Assembly: GCA_024228395.1 (NCBI GenBank)
Contig: JAAETM010000036.1
Coordinates: 1-38,629, forward strand
Reading direction: 5' to 3'
From: a bacterium
Lineage (GTDB): Bacteria > Planctomycetota > UBA1135 > GCA-002686595
DNA: 38,629 nucleotides
Under the pieces are notes generated by a model. The model saw only the letters and a program-made list of their open reading frames with translations. It did not search any database and was not told where the DNA came from. The position numbers and the translations under genes are program-made. Shown piece after piece: positions 8,452 to 18,567 of this stretch. Every line of letters starts with the position of its first letter. Positions within the stretch are counted from its first letter, which is position 1.

Positions 8452-9354
8452 CTAACCCTCTTTGCAAGCCGCGTCGTTCCCCACGGAAAGAAGCATGTTG
8501 TCGATCAGGCGCACGTCACCCGCGCGGGCTGCGATCAAGGCCACGGCGCGGGTCAAGGGTCCATCCGGTTGCTCGCCACTCCATTGCTCGGGATCGCGAA
8601 TGGAAGCGTACTCCACGCGCAGGTCGCCCTGGTTCAAAACGCTGTGCATGAAACGGCTCAGTTCGGCGGGGTTGCGTTCGCCCTGGAACCAAAGGGCGCG
8701 CGCGCCAAAGAGTGCCCTGGAAATGAACATGCCCGCTCTCCGCCCCGCTTCATCGAGCCGCGTATTGCGCGAGGAAAAGGCCATGCCGGAGGTCTCACGA
8801 TGGGTTGTGCAAACCACCACCTCGGGTCCGTGCATGCGCTGCGCCAGATCGCGCACGACCAAGGCTTGCTGGCAATCCTTCTGCCCAAAGTAAGCGCGCG
8901 TGGGTTTTAGAATTTCAAAGAAACGTCCCACGATCGTGGCCACGCCTTCAAAGTGTCCAGGGCGGAACTCCCCCTCCAAGCTCTCCGCAAAAGGCCCTGG
9001 ATCCAGCAGATATTCGGGAAGCAAGCCCCCCTCTGGATCCAAACGCCCGGGAAAGAATTCCGCCAAAGTGCCGGTGAACGCCATGTGACAACCCGCTTGT
9101 TCGAGCATCTTGGCATCGCTCTCGAAGTCCCGGGGATAGGTTTCCAGATCCTTAGACTCCCCGAACTGCAGGGGGTTCACAAAGATGCTCACGCAGACAC
9201 GATCGTTCTCCAACGTCGCTTGGCGCACCAGGGTTTGGTGGCCTTCGTGCAAGGCCCCCATGGTGGGTACAAAACCCAAGGTCAAACCCTGATCCGCCAC
9301 CGCTTGGCACCAATCGATGGCGTGTTCCGGGTTTTCGAAGCACTGGATGATCAC
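8452..9354 (-). CDS. panC: Pantothenate synthetase (pantoate--beta-alanine ligase)
   Basis: The enzyme joins pantoate and beta-alanine with ATP to make pantothenate, the precursor of coenzyme A. The start I chose is GTG at 9354, whose GTGA overlaps the folK stop by four bases with GGAG eight bases upstream; the open frame continues upstream but only as the shadow of folK. The resulting 300 residues match the family length. VPTMGALHEGH (29-39) holds the nucleotidyl-transferase HxGH motif; FVNPLQFG, FRPGHFEGVATIV, YFGQKDCQQALVVRDL and SSRNTRL are the other signature blocks. Confidence 0.95.
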   Translation of the reverse strand: MIIQCFENPEHAIDWCQAVADQGLTLGFVPTMGALHEGHQTLVRQATLENDRVCVSIFVNPLQFGESKDLETYPRDFESDAKMLEQAGCHMAFTGTLAEFFPGRLDPEGGLLPEYLLDPGPFAESLEGEFRPGHFEGVATIVGRFFEILKPTRAYFGQKDCQQALVVRDLAQRMHGPEVVVCTTHRETSGMAFSSRNTRLDEAGRRAGMFISRALFGARALWFQGERNPAELSRFMHSVLNQGDLRVEYASIRDPEQWSGEQPDGPLTRAVALIAARAGDVRLIDNMLLSVGNDAACKEG

Positions 9355-9857
9355 AGGCTGCACTCCGCGGGCAAACGCCGCAACAACTCGGCAACCGTGG
9401 CTCCCAGCCCGGGCACCTTCCAGTCGGGCGCCACCTGTTCCAGGGGTTGCAGAACAAAACGCCGCTGCGCCAAGCGTGCGTGCGGCACCGTCAGATGTTC
9501 CTCGTCCATGCTTTGGTCCCCGAACAAAAGCAGGTCCAAATCGAGGGTTCTCGGCCCCCAGTGTTGCTCTGCGGAGCGCTCCCGCCCGAAGTGGGTTTCC
9601 ACGCCTTGAAGAACCTCGAACAAGGCGCCCGGCGACAGGGTGGTCTCCACCACGATAGCGCCATTGACAAAATCGGGTTGCCCTGGAGGACCCCCCACCG
9701 CAGCGGTTTCGATCCAATCGGAACGCCGCAGCAATGTGATCTCAGCATGTTTGTCCAAACGTGAAAGGGCGCGCTTAAACGTGCGTTGCACGTCCCCCAC
9801 ATTCCCGCCCATTGCGATCGCCGCCTGGGCACGGATTTTCGGTTCGTTGTGCAGCAT
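9351..9857 (-). CDS. folK: 6-hydroxymethyl-7,8-dihydropterin pyrophosphokinase (HPPK)
   Basis: The enzyme transfers pyrophosphate from ATP to hydroxymethyl-dihydropterin in folate synthesis. The 168-residue product starts at MLHNEPK and shows MGGNVGD (16-22, the LGSNxGD block), PDFVNGA, the signature GPRTLDLDLLLFG (101-113) with its metal-binding aspartates, and VPHARLAQRRFVLQPL. The open frame extends 170 codons further upstream but that part is the antiphase shadow of pssA, so I rejected it. The gene starts five bases after the pssA stop, and its own stop overlaps the panC start by four bases. Confidence 0.94.
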   Translation of the reverse strand: MLHNEPKIRAQAAIAMGGNVGDVQRTFKRALSRLDKHAEITLLRRSDWIETAAVGGPPGQPDFVNGAIVVETTLSPGALFEVLQGVETHFGRERSAEQHWGPRTLDLDLLLFGDQSMDEEHLTVPHARLAQRRFVLQPLEQVAPDWKVPGLGATVAELLRRLPAECSL

Positions 9858-9862
9858 GGGAA

Positions 9863-10723
9863 TCAACCCACCTTGCGCAGGGGATCCGGCCCTTGGCCCT
9901 TGCGTCGAAGGGCACCGACCAATCCGCGCCCCACATAGAAGTAACCGAGGATGAACAGGAAAGGCACGGGCACCAGGTACAACACCAGAGCCAACACCGT
10001 CCACTTGATCAGGGTTTGACTGCTGCCCCGTTCCTTGGCGGCCTTGGCCATGGCGTGCCCATAACGCACCTGGCTGACCATCAGAAATCCCAGGATCGGC
10101 AGCAACGCCAGCACCGAGTGTTCCAGGAAGGTCACGATACCCATGCGAGCGGACTCGGGGATGAAAGCCAAACCACGCCCAACCGCAGTGGCCTCCGAAC
10201 CCGACCCTTCGATGCCGCCTCCCAGGGACAGGATCATCAGCATGGTGGCGACCAGGGTTCCGGCCGCTGCCGGAGAAGGCAACCCTTGGAAGAAACGGTG
10301 ATGCTCCTCCCCCGGCTCGGTGGTCAGGTTGAAGCGCGCAAGGCGAATGACGGCCAAGAGAGTGAAGCAAGCCACCGCCAAGAAGTTCAGACGCGGATGG
10401 TACAGCCCTTCCGCCTCAAGCATGGTCTTGGCCACCATGGCGGGCGCCACTCCAAAGGTGATGCAATCCGCAAACGAATCCAGCTGGGCGCCCATTTCGC
10501 TGGACGTATTGGTCATGCGAGCCACCTTGCCGTCCAAGGCGTCGAAGACCAGGGCCAATACGATCAACCAGCAGGCGCTGGCCAGGAGGTGGTGATAGGT
10601 CGGGCTGCCCGCGCCGGCTGCCAGGGCGTCGATGGCCTTGGAGATAGCGAGCAATCCACAGCCGGCGTTGGCCATGGTGAGCAGGGACGGGAGTAGGGCG
10701 ATGCTGGGCGAGGGAATAGCCAT
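9863..10723 (-). CDS. pssA: CDP-diacylglycerol--serine O-phosphatidyltransferase
   Basis: This integral membrane CDP-alcohol phosphatidyltransferase makes phosphatidylserine from CDP-diacylglycerol and serine. The full family motif D-G-x2-A-R-x8-G-x3-D-x3-D is present at residues 64-86 (from DGKVARM to LDSFAD). SIALLPSLLTMANAGCGLLA at the N-terminus is typical of PssA rather than PgsA. About seven hydrophobic segments follow. The N-terminus could also suggest an archaetidylserine-type enzyme, but serine transferase is favoured. It is the first gene of the minus-strand block, divergent from enolase across about 80-90 bases. I saw no convincing promoter for either. Confidence 0.9.
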   Translation of the reverse strand: MAIPSPSIALLPSLLTMANAGCGLLAISKAIDALAAGAGSPTYHHLLASACWLIVLALVFDALDGKVARMTNTSSEMGAQLDSFADCITFGVAPAMVAKTMLEAEGLYHPRLNFLAVACFTLLAVIRLARFNLTTEPGEEHHRFFQGLPSPAAAGTLVATMLMILSLGGGIEGSGSEATAVGRGLAFIPESARMGIVTFLEHSVLALLPILGFLMVSQVRYGHAMAKAAKERGSSQTLIKWTVLALVLYLVPVPFLFILGYFYVGRGLVGALRRKGQGPDPLRKVG

Positions 10724-10775
10724 GGCCAGAATCTAACACGGGGGCGGGCCAGGTGGGGAATATGGGCGCCTCTAG

Positions 10776-12077
<1,302 letters not shown>

Positions 12078-12184
12078 CGGGAGGCCAAGAAATCGGCGCC
12101 TTCCCGGGGAGCTCTCTCTTCCACCGATAGAGTCCCCCAGGAAAGACCCGGCGGTTGATCGTCCATGATCGAACGATTGGCTGG

Positions 12185-12601
12185 CTACTGGCTGCGCAGC
12201 CCCGACAGTTCGCCCGCCAGGGCCTCGGGACCCTTAAAGCCCTCCCAGCGCATGATCTCCTGGCCCTTGCCATCCAGGACCAGCGTCACCGGAATGCCTC
12301 TGACACCGAAATAGGTTTGCATATCCGGGTGATCATCCACATTCACGTGTAGGAAGACCCAGTTCTCGAGTTCACTTTGCATTTGGGGATCGGGATACGT
12401 CACGGTATCCATCTTCTTGCAAGCGCCTCACCAGGGAGCCCCCAGGTCGACGAGCAGCCATTTACCATCGGCTTGGGCTTGTTCGAGAGCCCCGGTGACC
12501 ATGGCCGGCGCTTTGGTTTGATAGGGCACAGGCTGCTTGCAGGAGCCCACGAGCCAAAGGAACGCGAGGCTGAAAATCATGGGGATGGAGCTGGGTTTCA
12601 T
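12185..12601 (-). CDS. Putative selenocysteine-containing thioredoxin-like lipoprotein (in-frame TGA at the active site)
   Basis: Read through the TGA at 12430-12428, the frame gives 138 residues. Residues 1-20 are a signal peptide with a lipobox VGSC, so Cys21 is probably lipidated and the protein faces the periplasm. A thioredoxin domain follows: KWLLVDLGAPW-[TGA]-GACKKM, where the TGA (residue 58) replaces the first Cys of the CxxC redox motif and Cys61 is the second. The cis-proline motif GIPVTLV and the C-terminal WEGFKGPEALAGEL complete the fold. Both sides of the TGA are in the same frame and both are thioredoxin-like, so this is one gene, not two. A hairpin that fits a bacterial SECIS lies just downstream of the TGA. 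UGA-for-Cys thioredoxins are known among bacterial selenoproteins. The alternative is a nonsense mutation or sequencing error (TGC/TGT to TGA). Conventional annotation would report only the 75-residue C-terminal piece. Confidence 0.85.
12393..12410 (-). promoter_or_regulatory. SECIS-like hairpin following the thioredoxin UGA
   Basis: In the mRNA (minus strand) GGAUAC and GUAUCC form a perfect 6-bp stem around the loop CGUGAC. GAU and AUC just outside could extend it with a two-base bulge. The stem starts 17 bases, and the loop 23 bases, after the UGA. As I recall the bacterial SECIS consensus, it asks for a hairpin directly 3' of the UGA, an apical loop roughly 16-37 bases away, and a G in the first two loop positions. 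All three hold here. It lies inside the coding sequence, as bacterial SECIS elements do. Confidence 0.6.
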
Positions 12602-12725
12602 ACCTTGGATCTTACGCCGGCCGGAACCAGCAGCGGGACAGCAAGGAGCATTCATTTGAAGGCAAACTTGCGCTGGCGCCCATTTCCGGGTGCCATGGGG
12701 CTGCGGACTTGGTTTCCTGACCCCG

Positions 12726-13382
12726 ATGCGCGAAAACGCCATGCCCTCCACCCCTTCAAGCCCCGTCCCCCTGGCCGTCGTGGCCGGTGTGCGAAGACTG
12801 GTGTTCGAGGTGAAATACTGGGCGCCGGTTTGGATCCCAGGCATGCTCCTCTGGCAATTCACGACCAAGGGGCTGCAACCAACCCTGACGGAGGCCCACC
12901 GGCTGGAAGAGGTCGCACCCGGCGTGAATGCACGCCACGTGGAAGCCAAATCAGCCTTCGAACAGGTACAGGCCGAGGCCAAGGCCTGGCAGGACCCCGT
13001 CTATCGGGAGCGCCGCCGACGCCTGCGCTCCCAAGAGCCCAACCCTGAGCGGCTTGCCCAAGAGTATGAAGAGGCGGCCTTGGGAGAGCCCGTGGCCGAG
13101 ACCTTGGAAGGATGGTACGACTCCGAGGAGTCCCTGGATGCCAACGGCGATTGGCAAGGGCAGCAAGCCTCCCCGGCGGAGTTCCTGGAAGACTACAACA
13201 ACTCCGCCGAAGAGCCGAGCGAAGCACTGCTCGAGGGCCAGTCGACCTGGGGCACGGTGGGATTGAATCTGCAACCCACGGACCCGCGCCCATTGACCTT
13301 GAGCTCCCCCACTTGGAGTGCGTCGCCGGTTCCCGAGAACAGCCCGCAGGATCGGTCGGGCCCCACCACTCTGGGAGATTGA
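12726..13382 (+). CDS. Acidic protein of unknown function with one hydrophobic segment
   Basis: I do not recognise this family. From ATG 12726 the product is 218 residues (ATG 12741 is an alternative). It has strong coding bias but no known motif. Residues around 28-45 (VKYWAPVWIPGMLLWQF) are hydrophobic and aromatic and could be a membrane anchor. After that the chain is charged and helical (EEVAPGVNARHVEAKSAFEQVQAEAK, RRRRLRSQE) and then strongly acidic, ending in a Pro/Ser-rich tail. It ends just before the propeller-protein gene, so the two are probably co-transcribed. It is divergent from the thioredoxin gene. Confidence 0.6.
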   Translation: MRENAMPSTPSSPVPLAVVAGVRRLVFEVKYWAPVWIPGMLLWQFTTKGLQPTLTEAHRLEEVAPGVNARHVEAKSAFEQVQAEAKAWQDPVYRERRRRLRSQEPNPERLAQEYEEAALGEPVAETLEGWYDSEESLDANGDWQGQQASPAEFLEDYNNSAEEPSEALLEGQSTWGTVGLNLQPTDPRPLTLSSPTWSASPVPENSPQDRSGPTTLGD

Positions 13383-13388
13383 TTTCCA

Positions 13389-15449
13389 GTGGAGTTGATG
13401 CGCAAGTGGCTCGGTTGGTCTGTTTGCATCGGGTATTGCCTCATGGCTCCCGCGTGGGCCTTAGCGCAATCCAACAACCCGGGAGAGGGGCCGCTCCAGA
13501 ACGACACCTTCGTTCCGATCCATAGGGACGCCGCGGGCCTGTTACTGAAGGGCGACATGGACCTGCTCAGCGCTCGACGGCAGCAGAACCAAACCCACCT
13601 GGTTTCCGCCTTGGATGCTTGGCAACTCGCCTTGCAACAAAGCTCCCCCACCGATTGGGTCCATGGCTGCGACCCGGGCGGTGTGGCGGCGAAACTATGG
13701 ACTGCGGCAAGGGGTGGTCCCGGGCGCTTGGAATTTGGAGTTCAAGCCGCTGTTGCGCACCGCCTGATGCAACTGGAGCCCTCCGAACAGACCGCATGGA
13801 TCGATCGCTTTGGCCCGCTCGCCAAGGATGCACTCGAGCGTTCGCCGTTTGATGCGGAAGGACTGAAACGACTGGAGTACCGCTTTCCCATGACGCTGGC
13901 CGCATCCCACGCAGCCTTGCGCCTGGCCGACTTGGAGCTCGAACGCGGCGCCCACTCGCGGGCGCAAACCTGGCTCGATCGGGCCGCGTGGCACCAACAC
14001 CCCATGGGCTCCAATCAAACCTGGACGGACCACCTCAAGGCGCGGGGCTGGCAATCCCATCGTCCCCAAGAACGCCCCACACCCAGGAACCTCAGCGACC
14101 TGAAACTGGTGCGAGCCGTGCGCTTGGAAGCTCGCCCGGGCCGCTTACCCCAGGGGGAGATCCCCACCCTGGGATTAGGTCTAATCCCAGGATTGGCGCC
14201 CATGGACGACGGATCCATCGTGGTGCAAACCCCGCGCACGGTGATTCATCTTTCCGCCGCTTACCTGGATGGCGAAGCCGGAAACGCCCAGGTGCAAGGC
14301 CTGGCATCGATCACCCAGGAGGGACCCCTTCGCCCCCTGACCCCAAGCAGCAGCGGCGGCTGGTCTTTGATGCCCGTGACCCGGGGGTCCAAGGTTTTCC
14401 TGGTGGTCGATAGGGCCCGGTCCGGCTCTATTCGTTACGACCTACCCATCCCATCGCGCAGCAACCATTTGATCTGTTTGCAGGCCGCCGCCAACGGCAA
14501 ACTGGAGGTCGTTTGGCGCCGTTCGAGCGACGGCCTGTTCGATGCCGAAGGAGCATTGCAGGGGAATGTAGAACCGCGCGGCGCCTGGGAATTCCAACCG
14601 GGCCCCATCCTGGTCGACGACCTGTTGATCTGCGTGGCGCGCGCCATACCGGAACCGAATGCGGCCGGTGGAGAGGGTGAAGACCAAACGACAGGGGGAC
14701 CCGGTGAGGCTTTCTTGAACCTGATGGCCTTCCACGCGAGCGATGGTTCCCTGGTCTACTCCGTGCCTTTCGCCAAGGCCTCGGATCTGGTGCTACGGGA
14801 CGATTCAAGCGTATCCCAGGGCATTCCCACGGTTTGCATGCCCCTGGCTTTCGAACCCAATAGTGGTCAGGTCCTGGTTGCCAGCCATCACGGATTGATC
14901 ACGACATTCGATGCAACGGACGGACGCGCACGCTGGAGCCTGCGCACACGCCGCCGCAACCCGCGCGAGCGGGGTTGGCCGGGCTCGCGCCGTCCCCCTA
15001 TCTCGGAACTCACCGCTTGGGTGGCCCCTTTCGACAGCGATTTTCTGTACACACTCGACCTTCGGCGCCAGGCGCTTTCGCCGCTCAAAGAAGACCCGAC
15101 CCCCAAGGGTCTGCGATTGGACTTGGTCCATGCCGACATCACGGGCAGGGCTTTCCTGGGCCGCCGTGGTCGCCATGAAACCCTGTGGTATGAACCCGAG
15201 GAGGGCGCCGCCCAATACTCGGCTTTCCTGGGCCGTCAAGAACACCTTACCGGGACCCTGGCCAGGACCCGGGATGCTTGGCTGTTCGCCAGCACCCGCG
15301 GCCTCTATGTGCTCGACCCGGCCCGCGAGTGGGCCTTCATCCACCACTACGCCCTGCAAGACCAGGGCGCCGGAATCGGTGGAAACGTCTACACTCTTGG
15401 GGATCGCGTACTCGTTTTGGGCGAAGATACGCTTTGGGTTTTGCGTTGA
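13389..15449 (+). CDS. Secreted PQQ-like beta-propeller protein
   Basis: The product is up to 686 residues. An N-terminal signal peptide (VCIGYCLMAPAWALAQ) directs export. Residues 40-230 are helical and TPR-like. From about 250 onwards short beta-rich units recur that match PQQ-type propeller blades, for example LVASHHGLITTFDATDGRARWSL, FLYTLDLRRQALSPL, and the last blade RGLYVLDPAREWAFIHHYAL. It shares this architecture with the N-terminal half of the giant protein at 24066-28796. The start may be GTG 13389 or, with GGAG just upstream, ATG 13398. No enzyme residues are evident; a structural or binding role is only a guess. Confidence 0.75.
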   Translation: MELMRKWLGWSVCIGYCLMAPAWALAQSNNPGEGPLQNDTFVPIHRDAAGLLLKGDMDLLSARRQQNQTHLVSALDAWQLALQQSSPTDWVHGCDPGGVAAKLWTAARGGPGRLEFGVQAAVAHRLMQLEPSEQTAWIDRFGPLAKDALERSPFDAEGLKRLEYRFPMTLAASHAALRLADLELERGAHSRAQTWLDRAAWHQHPMGSNQTWTDHLKARGWQSHRPQERPTPRNLSDLKLVRAVRLEARPGRLPQGEIPTLGLGLIPGLAPMDDGSIVVQTPRTVIHLSAAYLDGEAGNAQVQGLASITQEGPLRPLTPSSSGGWSLMPVTRGSKVFLVVDRARSGSIRYDLPIPSRSNHLICLQAAANGKLEVVWRRSSDGLFDAEGALQGNVEPRGAWEFQPGPILVDDLLICVARAIPEPNAAGGEGEDQTTGGPGEAFLNLMAFHASDGSLVYSVPFAKASDLVLRDDSSVSQGIPTVCMPLAFEPNSGQVLVASHHGLITTFDATDGRARWSLRTRRRNPRERGWPGSRRPPISELTAWVAPFDSDFLYTLDLRRQALSPLKEDPTPKGLRLDLVHADITGRAFLGRRGRHETLWYEPEEGAAQYSAFLGRQEHLTGTLARTRDAWLFASTRGLYVLDPAREWAFIHHYALQDQGAGIGGNVYTLGDRVLVLGEDTLWVLR

Positions 15450-15489
15450 TGCGCGCTCCCACCCCGACCGCCCAACCCACCACTCCACC

Positions 15490-17187
15490 ATGCAAGCAGT
15501 CAGCACCTTCATCCACTTCGCCGAACGCCCCGAAACCATGACAGATGAGTGGATCTCAGGGGCCTACCGCGCCTTGTGCGAGCGGGCGGACAGTGCCTGC
15601 AACGATGCGCAATGGGTGGGTTTGTGCAAGGATTGGAACTCGCTGAAAGCGTATGTCGAAGGCGAAGATTCCCGGCGCAGTTTTCGCTTCCGGCAGGACA
15701 TGAATGACTCCGCCCTGGAAGAACAGGATCGCATCATGCGCGAGGAGATCATTCCTGCCTCGGAAACGGGCGATGCGCTGCTCGGCAAGGCCCTGCTCGC
15801 CAGCGACCACAGGGATGCGGTCGCCAAGCACTTTGGCAATCAACTACTGGATGTGCTGTCGATCAAAGAAGGCCCCCTGGCCCCCATCAATAGCGACCTG
15901 CGCATCCAGGTCAGCCAGTTGGGTACCGAGTACGACAAGATTGTGGCCGGCGGCGAAGTCCGCGTCGAAGGCAAGACCATGACCCTGACCCAAGCGCGTA
16001 GCAAGATCTCCTCCGAGAACGCCAAGACCCGCCGCGCCGCCTTTGAAGCCTACTTTAGCTGGTTCGACAATCACCGCGACGAGCTGGCCAAAATCTATGC
16101 CGGACAAGTGGAGCTGCGCACGAAGATGGGGACGAACCTGGGCTTCGACAACTTCGTGCCGCTCGGTTATGCGAGCATGGAGCGCACCGCCTACGGCCCC
16201 AAAGAAGTGGCGCAATTCCACGCAGCCGTTCTCAAGTACGCCTCGCCCTTGTTCAAAACACAAGCGTTGGCCCAGGCCAAAGCCTTGGGTACCGACACGC
16301 TCAAACCATGGGACGCCAGTTACTTCCCCGGCCGCTCCCTGGCGGACGGCGCTGCCAAGCCCGTGGACCAGCAACTCGACAAGATCGGCCGCATCTTCAA
16401 ACGCCTATCCCCCAAGCTCTCGGCCCACTTCGAGCGCATGCGCAAAGAAGAGCTAATCGATTTGCCCAACCGCAAGGGCAAGGCCGCCGGTGCCTTCTGC
16501 ACCAGCATGCCCGATGAGGGCCGCGTGGCGATCTTCTGCAACTCCACCGGCGACGAGGACGACATCGGAACCCTGGCCCATGAGATGGGCCACGCCTTCC
16601 AAGCCTGGGAGAGCCAAGCCATCGAGTCGGTGGACCTGCAGTGGCCCACGTCCGACGGCGCCGAGGTGCATTCGATGGGCATGGAATACTTGACCATGCC
16701 CTACCTGGACGAATTCTTCAGTCCCGAGCAAATCAAGAAGTTCGTGGCGACGCGCTGGGCGGAAGCCATCCGCCTACTCTGCTACGTGTGCGTGGTCGAC
16801 GCCTTCCAGCAGTGGGTCTACGAAACGCCGTCGGCTTCCAATGACGAGCGCGATTCAGAATGGACGCGCTTGGGAGATATCTACATGCCCGGCATCGACT
16901 GGTCCGGCGACGCCGAAGCCTACCGCTCCACCCGCTGGTACGCACAACTGCACATCTTCCGCTACCCCTTCTATTACATCGACTACGCCATCGCCAAAAC
17001 CGGCGCCATGCAACTAGCCCTGATGGACGCGAAGGATCACGAAGCTTGCCTCGAGACCTACCTGGAGCTCTGCCGCCTGGGCGGCACCAAGCACGTGCTA
17101 GACCTATTTTCCGGCGCCGGCCTACGCTCCCCCTTCGATGCCGAAGTCATGAAGGACCTAATGGCGCACGCTGCGGATCAACTGTAG
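15490..17187 (+). CDS. M3-family metallopeptidase (oligoendopeptidase F type)
   Basis: A cytoplasmic zinc peptidase that would cleave short peptides. The zinc motif HEMGH lies in TLAHEMGHAFQAW, and the third ligand glutamate is in EVHSMGMEYL, about 25 residues later. The C-terminal block HIFRYPFYYIDYAIAKTGAMQL is typical of the family. From ATG 15490 the length is 565 residues, in the normal range; ATG 15538 is also possible. The frame is open for another 190 codons upstream, but that stretch is the shadow of the propeller gene. There is no obvious ribosome binding site at either start. A 338-base gap with a palindrome follows. Confidence 0.93.
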   Translation: MQAVSTFIHFAERPETMTDEWISGAYRALCERADSACNDAQWVGLCKDWNSLKAYVEGEDSRRSFRFRQDMNDSALEEQDRIMREEIIPASETGDALLGKALLASDHRDAVAKHFGNQLLDVLSIKEGPLAPINSDLRIQVSQLGTEYDKIVAGGEVRVEGKTMTLTQARSKISSENAKTRRAAFEAYFSWFDNHRDELAKIYAGQVELRTKMGTNLGFDNFVPLGYASMERTAYGPKEVAQFHAAVLKYASPLFKTQALAQAKALGTDTLKPWDASYFPGRSLADGAAKPVDQQLDKIGRIFKRLSPKLSAHFERMRKEELIDLPNRKGKAAGAFCTSMPDEGRVAIFCNSTGDEDDIGTLAHEMGHAFQAWESQAIESVDLQWPTSDGAEVHSMGMEYLTMPYLDEFFSPEQIKKFVATRWAEAIRLLCYVCVVDAFQQWVYETPSASNDERDSEWTRLGDIYMPGIDWSGDAEAYRSTRWYAQLHIFRYPFYYIDYAIAKTGAMQLALMDAKDHEACLETYLELCRLGGTKHVLDLFSGAGLRSPFDAEVMKDLMAHAADQL

Positions 17188-17525
17188 CGGTACCGCGCCC
17201 GCCCCCAGGGGGATCCGGTGTCTGACACCGGATCCCCCCAGGGCCCTGGGCTGTATGTTTCTTGTTCAGGGGCCCCATGGCTGGGGCGGGGGGGGGCAAT
17301 GTGGCTCTCCTGGGGTTACCAGGCTAGGGATGGGGCGCTAGAGGGTGTAGATTAAGGGTGTCATGGTCGATCACTGAGGGGTGGCCCTGGAGCAAGGCGC
17401 TTTTTGTGCTTCCGGGGCTGTTTTTGGGGGGTGGACCGGGTTTGGTGGGCAATTTGGGCCCCCATCCCGTGGAGCCCTCCTCCAGATCGACGAACGAATT
17501 CCAGAACCGTACGACGGATAAAACT
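17188..17525. other. 338-base intergenic gap upstream of the MoxR/Bat operon
   Basis: No gene is supported here. The stretch holds a 31-base palindrome (17208-17238), a run of nine G (17288-17296), and presumably the promoter of the long operon that follows, though I could not find a convincing -35/-10 pair. An open frame entering the MoxR gene from 17358 looks non-coding before the MoxR start. Confidence 0.6.
17208..17238. repeat. 31-base palindrome with GTGTCTGACAC core (REP-like)
   Basis: Arms 17208-17222 (GGGGGATCCGGTGTC) and 17224-17238 (GACACCGGATCCCCC) are perfect 15-bp complements around a single T. There is no T run after it, so it is not a classic terminator. The octamer GTCTGACA recurs in the hairpin at 36039-36083, also between genes. 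Together they may belong to a dispersed REP-like family. Confidence 0.7.
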
Positions 17526-18557
<1,032 letters not shown>

Positions 18558-18567
18558 TCCCAGGCCT

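Noticed and set aside
9355-9717. 120-codon upstream extension of the panC frame
   Set aside because: It overlaps folK in another frame, is Arg/Gly-rich without family similarity, and PanC similarity begins right after the GTG at 9354.
9858-10370. 170-codon upstream extension of the folK frame
   Set aside because: It is antiphase to the well-supported pssA gene and has no HPPK-like sequence.
14911-15489. Upstream extension of the M3 peptidase frame
   Set aside because: It overlaps the propeller gene in another frame; the composition (Arg/Pro/Ser/Ala-rich) is that of a shadow frame.
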